From contig JAEYCB010000025.1 in assembly GCA_023404345.1 (NCBI GenBank), positions 56,630-120,629 on the forward strand: DNA of 64,000 nt, written 5' to 3'. The stretch is from Bacillota bacterium (lineage in GTDB: Bacteria > Bacillota > Clostridia > Christensenellales > Aristaeellaceae). A model generated the notes under the pieces. It saw only the letters and a program-made list of their open reading frames with translations. It was not told the origin of the DNA and made no database searches. The position numbers and the translations under genes are program-made. Shown in pieces: positions 42,962 to 51,071 of this stretch; the stretch's first letter is position 1; the number at the start of each line of letters is the position of its first letter.

Positions 42962-43822
42962 GTGCTTGCATTGCAGGATACTTCCCGCCAAAGCCCTTTG
43001 CTGGGGATTCTCAAGGGTGCCGTCATCGCCATCGGCGCACTGCTTCCGGGCATCAGCGGCGGTGCACTATGCGTCATCATGGGCATCTACAAGCCGATGA
43101 TGGCCCTTCTGGCCGACCCTGTTCACCAGTTTAAAAAGCAGATCGGTTTTTTCTGGCCCATTATCGTAGGCATGTTGGTGGGCACGCTGGGTATTTCCAA
43201 GCTCCTGGGTGATTTCCTGGAGCGTTCCGAAACAGCGGCCATTTTCCTGTTTATTGGGCTGATCGTGGGCACGCTGCCAAGCCTATTGCGCGAAGCACGG
43301 CAGCAGGGCGTAGCCCGCGGCTCCATGGCCGCACTGGTGATAGCGCTCCTGCTCATGCTTTCCTGGATGATCCCAATGTCGCTGGGCGGTCAGGCCAATG
43401 TGGTTCCCAATTTCGGCTGGTGGTGTCTGTGCGGCGTACTGTGGGGACTGGGCATCATCGTGCCGGGCATGAGCCCCTCCAACATCTTCTTTTTCCTGGG
43501 GCTGGCCACGCCCATGTACGCCTCCATCGGCGCACTGGACCTGGGCGTGATTCTGCCCATGGGTGTATGCCTGCTTTTGACGGTGGTACTGCTCTCACGC
43601 GGCGTGGGCTACTGCCTGAAACGTTGGTACTCCCTGTTCATGCATGCGGTGGTAGGCGTAGTGCTGGCCTCCACGGTGGTGATCCTGCCGCCAGTCAAGC
43701 TGCTCATCTCGCCCGGTTATACCTTTGCCATGGGCACAGGCGACTGGCTGATATACGCAGCCTGTTTCGCAGCGGGCGCGGCGTTGGCCTGGGCGCTGAG
43801 CAAGGTGCAGGGCAAAGAATAA
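42962..43822 (+). CDS. DUF368 (PopT-type) polyprenyl-phosphate translocase
   Basis: A 286-residue membrane protein with 8 hydrophobic segments and the repeated DUF368 signature, GALLPGISGGALCVIMGIY near residue 25 and VPGMSPSNIFFFLGL in the second half. DUF368 proteins were recently identified as undecaprenyl-phosphate recyclers (PopT) that return the cell-wall carrier lipid to the inner leaflet. The annotated start is GTG 42962; TTG 42971 has better spacing from AAAGGA and may be the true one. The gene is monocistronic with a terminator shared with the convergent phosphoglucomutase gene. Confidence 0.9.
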   Translation: MLALQDTSRQSPLLGILKGAVIAIGALLPGISGGALCVIMGIYKPMMALLADPVHQFKKQIGFFWPIIVGMLVGTLGISKLLGDFLERSETAAIFLFIGLIVGTLPSLLREARQQGVARGSMAALVIALLLMLSWMIPMSLGGQANVVPNFGWWCLCGVLWGLGIIVPGMSPSNIFFFLGLATPMYASIGALDLGVILPMGVCLLLTVVLLSRGVGYCLKRWYSLFMHAVVGVVLASTVVILPPVKLLISPGYTFAMGTGDWLIYAACFAAGAALAWALSKVQGKE

Positions 43823-43838
43823 TCGTCTGAAACCAAAG

Positions 43839-43872
43839 AAGGCCCCGAAGCATGATTGATGCTCCGGGGCCT
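43839..43872. terminator. Bidirectional terminator
   Basis: AAGGCCCC (43839-43846) with GGGGCCTT (43865-43872) plus inner AGCAT/ATGCT pairs; T-run TTTTT follows on the plus strand after AGG. Confidence 0.75.
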
Positions 43873-43884
43873 TAGGTTTTTCGC

Positions 43885-45603
43885 TTATTTCAGCAGTTTC
43901 TGCGCCTCGGCGGTCAGGTGCTGCAACAGCTCCTGAGCCTTGGCCTGGTCGGGGTTGTTGACATTGACGTAAAGCTTGATCTTGGGCTCGGTGCCGCTGG
44001 GCCGCACGCACACGAAGTGCCCGCCCTCCATGGCGAAGTAAAGCACGTCACTCTCGGGGTAATCCAGCTTCGTCACCTTGCCGGTGGCCACGTCTGTCTC
44101 CGTGCCGGCCATGATGTCCAGCACGCGGGCCACCTTCACGCCGCCGATCTCAGCCGGCGGGTTCTTGCGGATGCGGGCCATGATGTCCGCCATCACCTTG
44201 AGGCCGTCGATGCCCGGCAGCGTGGTCGACTCGACATGCTCCAGATAGTAGCCGTAGCGTTCAAAGATCTCGGCCATCACGTCGCAAAGGGTCTTGCCCT
44301 GGGTGCTGTAATAGCACGCAGCTTCGGCGATGAGCAAGGAGGCATTGACGCCGTCCTTGTCGCGCACGAAGGTGCTGGAGAGGAAGCCGTAGCTTTCTTC
44401 AAAGCCAAAAAGGAAGGTATGGCTGCCGGTATCCTGGAACTGCTGAATCTTCTCGCCGATGAACTTGAAGCCCGTCAGCGTGTCGAACAATGCTACACCG
44501 AAGTCCTTGCAGATAGCGCGCGCCAACTCGGTAGACACGATACTCTTGACCGCCGCGCCGTTTTCGGGCAGCTTGCCCCGCGCCTTCTTGCAGCTGAGGA
44601 TATAGTAGAGCATCAGGCAGCCAATCTGGTTGCCGGTCAGCAGGCGGAAACTGCCGTCCTTCTCGCGCACTGCCACACCCAGGCGGTCGCAATCCGGGTC
44701 GGTGCCAAAGATAGCGTCCGCGCCTACCTCATTGGCCAGCTTGATGGCCAGCGTAAAGGCGGCAGGGTCTTCCGGGTTTGGCACCTTGACGGTAGAGAAG
44801 TTGGGATCAGGCGCCTCCTGCTCCTTGACCACGCTCACATTGGTAATGCCGATCTCACGCAGGATGCGGCGCACGGGTACGTTGCCGCTTCCATGGATGG
44901 GGGTATAGACGATCTTGAGGTTCTTGCCCGCCTCAGCCACGATATCGGGGTTGATGGAAAGGGTCTTGACCCGGGCAATATAGTCATCATCCACCTCTTT
45001 GTCGCCAATAATGCTCAGAAGTCCCGCAGCCTTGGCGGCTTCCTCGTCCATGCGTTTAGGAGAAGTGAAGCTCAGCGCGTTGATCTTTTCGGTTACAGCG
45101 GATGCGGCCTCCGGTCCCAGCTGCGCGCCGTCCTCGCCGTACACCTTATAGCCATTGTACTGGGGCGGATTGTGGCTGGCGGTGATCACCACGCCGGCCG
45201 CAGCGTTCAGGTGCCTGACTCCGAAGGAGAGCAGTGCCACAGGCCGCAGCGCGTCAAACAGGTGGGTCTTTACACCATTTGCGCACAACACCAGTGCGGT
45301 TTCCTTGGCAAATTCGGCACTCATACGACGGCTGTCATAAGCGATAACCACGCCGCGCTTTTTTTCTGCGTCGCTCAGATAGTCCGCCAGGCCCTGAGTA
45401 GCGCGACGCACAGTATATACATTCATGCGATTCATGCCCGCGCCCAGCACGCCGCGCATACCCGCGGTGCCAAAGCTCAGGTTTTTGTAGAAGCGGTCTT
45501 CAATTTCCTTTTCGTCTCCTGCGATGGCCTGAAGGTCGGCAACGGTCGCCTCGTCGTTGGCAAAGTCGCGGAGCCACGCCTCGTAATTTTCACGATAGCC
45601 CAT
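43885..45603 (-). CDS. Phosphoglucomutase/phosphomannomutase
   Basis: A 572-residue alpha-D-phosphohexomutase of the PgcA-type (about 570 residues, longer than the 450-residue GlmM type). The four signature loops are present: the phosphoserine loop TASHNPPQYNGYK, the metal loop FGTDPDCDRLGV, the sugar loop GFEESYGF and the phosphate loop RPSGTEPKIK. It interconverts glucose-1- and glucose-6-phosphate (and mannose forms), linking glycolysis to glycogen and UDP-glucose. ATG 45603 follows AGGAGAGG at 9 nt; the longer frame to 45732 lacks a site. Own promoter at 45658-45686. Confidence 0.93.
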   Translation of the reverse strand: MGYRENYEAWLRDFANDEATVADLQAIAGDEKEIEDRFYKNLSFGTAGMRGVLGAGMNRMNVYTVRRATQGLADYLSDAEKKRGVVIAYDSRRMSAEFAKETALVLCANGVKTHLFDALRPVALLSFGVRHLNAAAGVVITASHNPPQYNGYKVYGEDGAQLGPEAASAVTEKINALSFTSPKRMDEEAAKAAGLLSIIGDKEVDDDYIARVKTLSINPDIVAEAGKNLKIVYTPIHGSGNVPVRRILREIGITNVSVVKEQEAPDPNFSTVKVPNPEDPAAFTLAIKLANEVGADAIFGTDPDCDRLGVAVREKDGSFRLLTGNQIGCLMLYYILSCKKARGKLPENGAAVKSIVSTELARAICKDFGVALFDTLTGFKFIGEKIQQFQDTGSHTFLFGFEESYGFLSSTFVRDKDGVNASLLIAEAACYYSTQGKTLCDVMAEIFERYGYYLEHVESTTLPGIDGLKVMADIMARIRKNPPAEIGGVKVARVLDIMAGTETDVATGKVTKLDYPESDVLYFAMEGGHFVCVRPSGTEPKIKLYVNVNNPDQAKAQELLQHLTAEAQKLLK

Positions 45604-45657
45604 GGAAAAGCACCTCTCCTTATGGTCTTTTTGGCACGATGGAGTTTCACAACTATC

Positions 45658-45686
45658 ATTATAATGGATTTTCCAGCCATTTGCAA
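45658..45686 (-). promoter_or_regulatory. Promoter of the phosphoglucomutase gene
   Basis: On the minus strand TTGCAA (complement of 45681-45686) and TATAAT (complement of 45658-45663) are 17 bp apart. Confidence 0.7.
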
Positions 45687-45758
45687 ATGATTTCTCCTGT
45701 TTGCGCGGCATAGGAAAAAGGCCTCCGGGCATGCTAGAGCCCAGAGGGAGGGAAACAT

Positions 45759-46430
45759 ATGATCCGCATGCAGGGCGTTGTCAAAACCTATCCCGGCCGG
45801 GGCGGGCAGTCACCGCAGTGCGTGCTGCAAGGGGTTGACCTGCGCATACGCCCAGGCGAATATGTAGCGTTCGTAGGGGCCAGCGGCTCCGGCAAGAGTA
45901 CGCTGATGCATATTTTGGGATGTCTGGACACCCCCACTGGCGGAAGCTACCTGCTCGACGGCGAGGATGTAAGCCGCCTGGACGCCCAGGCGCTTTGCCG
46001 CGTGCGGCGGGAAAAAATAGGCTTTGTATTTCAGGGCTATCAGCTTTTAAGCAAGCTCTCAGCAGCGGACAATGTGGCCTTTCCACTGATGCTGCGCGGT
46101 GTGCCCGAAGCCAAGCGCGCCTGCCGGGCCGCCGAAGCACTGGCACGTGTAGGCTTGGCAGGACATGGACAAAGCCGCCCCTGCGAGCTGAGCGGTGGCC
46201 AGCAGCAACGCGTGGCAGTTGCACGTGCGCTGTGTTATTCACCCAAGCTGCTTTTGTGCGACGAGCCCACCGGCGCCTTAGATGTGGACAGTCGCAACGA
46301 GCTGCTGGATCTGTTCGATCAGCTTCATCTAAGCGGACACACGGTTGTGCTCATTACGCACGATCCCTTTGTCGCTGCCCGCGCTGACCGTCGTTACCGC
46401 GTGGAAGGCGGGCTGGTGCGCGGGGGATAA
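45759..46430 (+). CDS. ABC transporter ATPase (MacB/LolD type), without adjacent permease
   Basis: A 223-residue ATPase of the type VII (MacB/LolD/FtsE-like) family: Walker A GASGSGKST near residue 42, Q-loop VFQGYQLL, signature LSGGQQQR, Walker B LLLCDEPTGALD and H-loop THD. GGAGGG lies before ATG 45759. These ATPases normally pair with a FtsX/MacB-fold permease in the same operon, but the next gene downstream is on the opposite strand and unrelated. Either the permease lies elsewhere or the gene is an orphan relic; no frameshift is seen. Confidence 0.9.
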   Translation: MIRMQGVVKTYPGRGGQSPQCVLQGVDLRIRPGEYVAFVGASGSGKSTLMHILGCLDTPTGGSYLLDGEDVSRLDAQALCRVRREKIGFVFQGYQLLSKLSAADNVAFPLMLRGVPEAKRACRAAEALARVGLAGHGQSRPCELSGGQQQRVAVARALCYSPKLLLCDEPTGALDVDSRNELLDLFDQLHLSGHTVVLITHDPFVAARADRRYRVEGGLVRGG

Positions 46431-46439
46431 TCTGTGCGG

Positions 46440-48077
46440 TTACCACAGAAGCCGGGTGTCGTGATGCTCCAGTTCCACCGAGGAGGCCAGATTGTCTGCA
46501 TGGTCTGCAATGCGCTCAAGGTTGTTGAGCATATCCAGGTAGAGCATGCCGTTTCTCGGTGTACACTTCTTATTTTTAACGCGGTCCACATGATGGTCTG
46601 CCAGGGCTTCGCACAACTTGTCCACCTGGCTTTCCAGCTCGATTACCTCACCGATGATCTCCACGTCCGTGATTTGCTGCCTGACGATATGAATGCTTTT
46701 TTCCAGCATACTGGTCACGATACCGCTGAGCTCCTCAATTTCTCGCTCAGCTTTGCCGGAGAAACGCAGTTTTTCCTTTTTACGGGCTGATCCGATTTCT
46801 ACAATGTTCATGCTGTGATCTCCGATACGCTCCAAATCGTTGACCACATGAAACAACGAACCCACCAGCCGCACGTCCTCGCCTCTCAGGTTCAGACCTT
46901 TGAGCTCAATCAGATTCTGAGTAATTTCTGCATTGAGGTAATCGATCACCTGTTCGCGATTATCAAATTCGTCCATAGCCAGATCTTTGGGCGCAAAGTA
47001 ATACTGCATGGCAAAACGGTAATTGGCGGTCACAATGTCCGCCATGCGCTGCACTTCGCGAAACAACTGCTGCACAGCCACCGGCGGGGTGGAAAACAGG
47101 CGTGCGTCGAAATATTCCAGACGCATGGGTTCCTGCTGCTTGTCCTCTCCGCGCACCACCAGGTACGCCAGTTTTTCCAGGAGGCTGCTCAGCGGCAACA
47201 GCAAAAGCGTGGTCACCACGTTGAAGATAATGTGTGCGAAGGCGATCTGCAAGCGTAGGTTCGCGCCTGCAAGCGTTTCGATCCACGAAGCCAGGGGCAG
47301 TGTCAGCGCCAGCACGATAAAGAGAGCCGCACCAATCACATTAAAAAGCAGGTGTACCACCGCGGCACGCTTGGCCGTTCGGTTGGCACCCACACTGGCC
47401 AGCAGCGCCGTCACGCAGGTTCCTATGTTTTGTCCAAACAGGATAAACAGGGATGCCTGCAGGCTGATCGCGCCTGTAGCCGCCAACGCCTGCAAAATAC
47501 CCACACTGGCCGAGCTGCTCTGCAAAAGCGCCGTTACGCCCGCGCCTACCAGCACGCCCACAAACGGATTCTTGGCCAGCTCCATCATGTCGCGGAAGCC
47601 CTGCCAGTCGCGCAGAGGCTCCATGGCAGCGGTCATGGCATCCATGCCTACAAACAGAATGCCCAGCCCCATCATAACCTGCCCCAGCAGCTTGAAGCTG
47701 GAACGGTTGCCCGCCAATTGGCAAATCGCACCTACAGCAGTAAACAGAATGCCGAAATTGAGTTTCACCGACAGCATCAACGAGGTCACAGTGGTACCGA
47801 TATTGGCGCCCATGATAACGCCAATGGCCTTGCTCAAAGGCAGGAGACCCGCGTTAACAAATCCCACCACCATCACCGTGGTAGCGCTGGAGGACTGAAT
47901 GACCGCCGTAACCATCAATCCTACCAGCACGGCCGTCAGCTTATTGCGGGTCAGGACCTCCAGCAAGCGCTTCATTTTGCTGCCGGCTGCCTGCTCCAAC
48001 CCGTCGCCCATCGTCTTGATGCCAAACAAAAACAGTCCCAAGCCACCCAAGAGTGAAAAAACCGTCGTTACTTCCAT
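46440..48077 (-). CDS. Na/phosphate cotransporter-like protein with PhoU-like domain
   Basis: A 545-residue protein of the NptA/PNaS family. The duplicated QSSS motifs (AVIQSSSATTVM near residue 63 and ALLQSSSASVGI near residue 190) form the sodium/phosphate path in this family. About 8-9 helices cover residues 1-310, and the rest is a helical PhoU-like cytoplasmic domain (EVQRMADIV, IGDHSMNIVEIG). AGGAGGAAG precedes ATG 48077; a MHRRK extension is less likely. It is monocistronic, convergent with the orphan ABC ATPase gene. It probably controls phosphate uptake or efflux. Confidence 0.9.
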   Translation of the reverse strand: MEVTTVFSLLGGLGLFLFGIKTMGDGLEQAAGSKMKRLLEVLTRNKLTAVLVGLMVTAVIQSSSATTVMVVGFVNAGLLPLSKAIGVIMGANIGTTVTSLMLSVKLNFGILFTAVGAICQLAGNRSSFKLLGQVMMGLGILFVGMDAMTAAMEPLRDWQGFRDMMELAKNPFVGVLVGAGVTALLQSSSASVGILQALAATGAISLQASLFILFGQNIGTCVTALLASVGANRTAKRAAVVHLLFNVIGAALFIVLALTLPLASWIETLAGANLRLQIAFAHIIFNVVTTLLLLPLSSLLEKLAYLVVRGEDKQQEPMRLEYFDARLFSTPPVAVQQLFREVQRMADIVTANYRFAMQYYFAPKDLAMDEFDNREQVIDYLNAEITQNLIELKGLNLRGEDVRLVGSLFHVVNDLERIGDHSMNIVEIGSARKKEKLRFSGKAEREIEELSGIVTSMLEKSIHIVRQQITDVEIIGEVIELESQVDKLCEALADHHVDRVKNKKCTPRNGMLYLDMLNNLERIADHADNLASSVELEHHDTRLLW

Positions 48078-48154
48078 GCGCAACTTCCTCCTGTGCATGC
48101 ATGCGCGTCCCTGATACGCACATTCCGATACTCTCCCATTTTACTACGTTCTAT

Positions 48155-48184
48155 AGCATACCATACCAATGGGCTAACTGTAAA
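48155..48184 (-). promoter_or_regulatory. Promoter of the Na/phosphate cotransporter gene
   Basis: On the minus strand TTTACA (complement of 48179-48184) and TATGCT (complement of 48155-48160) are 18 bp apart. Confidence 0.45.
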
Positions 48185-48256
48185 TAGAATCTGTCGAATG
48201 ATACACTTTTTAAAGCGTAATTGGCGTTTCTAGCCCCCCGCACACACAAATGGCGC

Positions 48257-48285
48257 TTGTTTTTTGGAAAAATACGGGCTATAAT
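48257..48285 (+). promoter_or_regulatory. Promoter of the structured RNA/zinc-ribbon gene
   Basis: TTGTTT (48257-48262) and TATAAT (48280-48285) with 17 bp spacing. Transcription would start near 48291, at the 5' end of the predicted RNA. Confidence 0.7.
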
Positions 48286-48512
48286 GTGGACGTTGCATCC
48301 GGGTCTGTGGTTGCAAGCCGATGCCAGACGCGGGCAAAGCGGTCCACGTAAGCCGGGCAAAGCCCCGGTGAGCATGGCGCGTTCTAGGTGTAAGACCGAC
48401 CGCCGCCTAGGCGGCGAGAGAAGGCGAGTAGGGCGCTGAAGCGATGAGCAGACCTTCCCGTCGGCGAGTGTGGGGTCAAAGACCAGGTCAGCCGGGTGCA
48501 CAACATCATTGG
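48286..48512 (+). ncRNA. Large structured RNA, possibly raiA-like, upstream of zinc-ribbon gene
   Basis: About 220 nt of G-rich leader between the promoter and the zinc-ribbon gene. The two ends pair in a long-range helix: 48289-48302 with 48492-48507, about 13 pairs with a mismatch and a 2-nt bulge. Inner hairpins include 48353-48357 with 48364-48368 (loop CAAAGC type) and a perfect 16-nt palindrome 48401-48416; a GGTC-AAA-GACC hairpin lies near 48473. Terminal closing helix plus multiple inner stems marks a folded RNA, not plain leader. The size and the GTAAGCC, GGGCAAAG and GTGTAAGACCGACC patterns make the raiA class the best guess, from memory only. A new RNA class or a riboswitch is possible. 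Confidence 0.6.
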
Positions 48513-48530
48513 ATCGGAGGATACCCTATC

Positions 48531-48809
48531 ATGTATCAAGACAAGACGCTGGTTTGCCGTGACTGCGGCGCTGAATTCGTGTTTACCGCCGGCGAGCAGG
48601 AGTTCTACGCCGAGAAGGGCTTCCAGAACGAGCCCACCCGCTGCAAGGAATGCCGTGCCGCCCGCAAGGCGAACCGCGCTTCCGCTCCCCGTGAGATGTA
48701 CGAGACGACCTGTGCCGCCTGTGGCGCGCCCACGACCGTCCCCTTCATCCCCAAGAGCGACCGCCCCATCTACTGCAGCGAGTGCTTCGCCGCTCACCGT
48801 CAGGCTTGA
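48531..48809 (+). CDS. Small double zinc-ribbon protein (zf-trcl-like)
   Basis: A 92-residue protein with two zinc ribbons: C9-x2-C12 with C38-x2-C41 and C61-x2-C64 with C82-x2-C85. This pattern is that of the small probable zinc-ribbon family widespread in Clostridia, of unknown function. CGGAGG lies 10 nt before ATG 48531. It begins about 20 nt after the structured RNA and ends at a strong terminator, so RNA and protein form one transcription unit. Basic residues between ribbons suggest RNA or ribosome binding, an inference only. Confidence 0.85.
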   Translation: MYQDKTLVCRDCGAEFVFTAGEQEFYAEKGFQNEPTRCKECRAARKANRASAPREMYETTCAACGAPTTVPFIPKSDRPIYCSECFAAHRQA

Positions 48810-48820
48810 TCGGGCTCAAG

Positions 48821-48864
48821 AAACAGACGGACCCGTGCACTGAGCACGGGTCCGTCTGTTTTTT
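48821..48864 (+). terminator. Rho-independent terminator
   Basis: An 18-bp perfect stem (48821-48838 with 48844-48861) followed by TTT. One of the strongest in the window. Confidence 0.95.
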
Positions 48865-48907
48865 CTTTTGTTTTATGCTGTCCACCGGCCTGCCTTGGCA
48901 GTTCGTT

Positions 48908-50461
48908 TCAGCCTGTCCCCTCAGCCAAGTAATACAATATGCGTGCCGAAGGCTCTACTTGTAAGGTCAACTGATATGCCGGTCTCCCATCTGCCCCCCG
49001 CATCGCTACATCCACAAGGCGTACATCCCCTGCACGAACATCTGCAGTTGCTCCGGCACTTTCCCACTCAGCGCCCGGGACCAAGGCGTCCATAAACGCC
49101 TGAATATATTGATCCACGCTGTCGGTCAGGGTGTGGTGTGTGTAGGACGTATCCGTGAAGGAAAGGCCGTTCAGGGCACGGGTGCCGTCGTATTCCAGCA
49201 CATATCCTTCCTTGGAAAAGCGCATTACGATGGGCAAGGAATCCAGCGATAGGCGTGCCTCCACGCGCCACTCACCATCCACCAGTGCTGCTGTAAAGGT
49301 ATATTCATCCGTATTTTCGTCAATAAAGTCACTTTCAAAAAAGCGTTTGGCACATGCAATGGCTTCATCGCCGTTCTCCAAGGGTGCAGCGGAAGCTGTC
49401 CATGCCACTTCCGGCACGTTTGCCACCGTAGGCAAGGGTTCGCTTTCGCTGGTTGCGAACGACACCAGCAGCACCGCTGCTGCCGCCAGGGACCCCAGGG
49501 CAATAGCCCAGTGATTGCCGCGCACACAACGAATAACGGCGGTTACGCGCTGTCTCAGGTGCCTGCCGGTAAGGGTAGTGCCTGTAGCATGTACACAAGG
49601 AGCGTTTCCACCCTGGCCTGAGGTACTGACGATGCTGTTGGCATAGGCCAGTCGGTCAATGTCCTGCAATTTTGCGGTCACGCGGTCGTCGCAGGCCATT
49701 TCGCCATCTACCCGGCTGAGACGGGCCCCCAGCCAGACCAGCGGATTGAACCAGTGCAGTGCCACGCAGCAGTTGCGCACGATACTCCAGAACGGATCAT
49801 GTGCGCGCTGGTGGCACAGCTCGTGGGCCAGCACCAGTGACAAATGTTCCGGTGAAGTATCCAGCGGCACAGCGATAAAGGGATGCACAACCCCAACCAG
49901 ACATGCAGACGGGATGCGATCCACAAAATATACGGGCACAGGCTTGACCCGGTAGCGGCGGCACAGTGATTCCAGAACAGCTTGCTCGCCGCCTTCCAGC
50001 GTGCGTACACGGTCGCGCTTCACCCGTGCGCGGAAGCACATATTATGCCACGCCATTACGCTTCCCAGAATCAGTGCCACGCACAGCCAGCCCAACAATA
50101 TCCACTTTCCTGCCTCGCCGCTGCTGGTATGCTGCGCCAGGGCTTCCAGCGCGTTCCCTTCCGCCCCGTCAAGCAGATTGGAGGCATTATAACTGGCGTC
50201 AATTACACGCTGCCGCACCTGGTCCGCCACAGGTCTGGCCGCCACATCCACGGAGAAACCGGGCCGAAATTCATCCATCACCGGATTGGGCAGTGAGAGC
50301 GGCAGCAGCAGGCGCAGCGCCACCAGCAGCCAGGCCACATAGATGGCGCGACTGCCTAACCGTTCGCGCAGCAGCGCACGCACGGCTATCACCAGCAAAA
50401 TAAGTACGCTGCCGATGACTGTGGCTTCCAACAGGTAGTTAAATACGGTCATGCTCCGCAT
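48908..50461 (-). CDS. BlaR1/MecR1-like M56 membrane metallopeptidase
   Basis: A 517-residue protein: an N-terminal set of membrane helices, the zinc-protease motif HELCH in LVLAHELCHQRAHD near residue 215-230 with the following ARLSRVDGEMACDDRV, a helix near residue 310-330, then a C-terminal exported domain of about 190 residues. Unlike classical BlaR1 the exported part is not penicillin-binding; no S-x-x-K is visible. In BlaR/BlaI systems the peptidase cleaves the repressor BlaI on sensing a ligand. The adjacent BlaI-like gene ends 60 nt before this start, so the pair is complete. Start ATG 50461 follows GGGAGG. Confidence 0.88.
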   Translation of the reverse strand: MRSMTVFNYLLEATVIGSVLILLVIAVRALLRERLGSRAIYVAWLLVALRLLLPLSLPNPVMDEFRPGFSVDVAARPVADQVRQRVIDASYNASNLLDGAEGNALEALAQHTSSGEAGKWILLGWLCVALILGSVMAWHNMCFRARVKRDRVRTLEGGEQAVLESLCRRYRVKPVPVYFVDRIPSACLVGVVHPFIAVPLDTSPEHLSLVLAHELCHQRAHDPFWSIVRNCCVALHWFNPLVWLGARLSRVDGEMACDDRVTAKLQDIDRLAYANSIVSTSGQGGNAPCVHATGTTLTGRHLRQRVTAVIRCVRGNHWAIALGSLAAAAVLLVSFATSESEPLPTVANVPEVAWTASAAPLENGDEAIACAKRFFESDFIDENTDEYTFTAALVDGEWRVEARLSLDSLPIVMRFSKEGYVLEYDGTRALNGLSFTDTSYTHHTLTDSVDQYIQAFMDALVPGAEWESAGATADVRAGDVRLVDVAMRGADGRPAYQLTLQVEPSARILYYLAEGTG

Positions 50462-50521
50462 GAGGGGATAGCCTCCCTTCAGAGGATACATTTGCAAAAA
50501 ATCATCTATCAGGATAGACGC

Positions 50522-50938
50522 TTAACAAGGAGCTTTTGGTTCCTCTTTCCTGTTTTTTTCCTGTTTTTCTGCACGATTAAGGATATTTTGTAGTTCGCGG
50601 AGTTCCTCATCATTGAGTTCACCCTGCTCCACCATATCGTTCACAAGCAACGAAGCGCGTCCTGAAAATAGCCGTTTCAGAAGTGTCTGCGTCTGCTCAC
50701 GTGCCACGCGGTCCTTGCTGACGGCAGGAAAATAGGTCTTGACCGGGCCGTCCTCACAAATGCGGACGGTACCTTTCACCGCCATACGCTTGAGCATAGT
50801 TATCACCGTATGCTTGCTCCATCCCGTCTCCTCCTCCAGGGCGCGGGTCAGCTCCATCATGGTCCAGGGGCTTCTTTCCCATAAAAGCAGCATGATTTTC
50901 CATTCTGCTTCCGTCAGAGCCACATGATCGCGCTTCAT
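50522..50938 (-). CDS. BlaI/MecI/CopY-family repressor
   Basis: A 138-residue winged-helix repressor (ALTEAEWKIMLLLWERSPWTMMEL, then GWSKHTVITMLKRM), standard length. It dimerises through the C-terminal helices. AGGAGG precedes ATG 50938; the longer frame to 51058 passes through the promoter and operator and is rejected. The TACATATGTA box in its promoter shows autoregulation, and the M56 peptidase downstream is the probable sensor that inactivates it. Confidence 0.92.
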   Translation of the reverse strand: MKRDHVALTEAEWKIMLLLWERSPWTMMELTRALEEETGWSKHTVITMLKRMAVKGTVRICEDGPVKTYFPAVSKDRVAREQTQTLLKRLFSGRASLLVNDMVEQGELNDEELRELQNILNRAEKQEKNRKEEPKAPC

Positions 50939-50968
50939 GAGATCGCCTCCTATTTTGCAGATAGCATT

Positions 50969-50997
50969 ATTGTACATATGTATACCCAACCTGTCAA
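50969..50997 (-). promoter_or_regulatory. Promoter and BlaI box of the BlaI-BlaR operon
   Basis: On the minus strand TTGACA (complement of 50992-50997) and TACAAT (complement of 50969-50974) are 17 bp apart. A perfect TACATATGTA palindrome at 50973-50982 overlaps the spacer and -10, matching the TACA/TGTA core of BlaI/MecI operators. Confidence 0.8.
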
Positions 50998-51006
50998 CGT
51001 ACCGAA

Positions 51007-51040
51007 TAAAAAATGCGTCCATCCTTGTGGACGGACGCAC
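51007..51040 (-). terminator. Terminator of the CvpA operon
   Basis: The hairpin 51014-51024 with 51028-51038 (one mismatch) is followed on the minus strand by TTTTTTATT. It separates the cvpA unit from the BlaI promoter. Confidence 0.75.
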
Positions 51041-51071
51041 AGTGCGAACAAGAATCATTTTTCTATCCAGG

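Noticed and set aside
43918..45690. 590-codon plus-strand ORF opposite the phosphoglucomutase gene
   Set aside because: Antisense frame with no start signals; the minus-strand gene has all four mutase loops.
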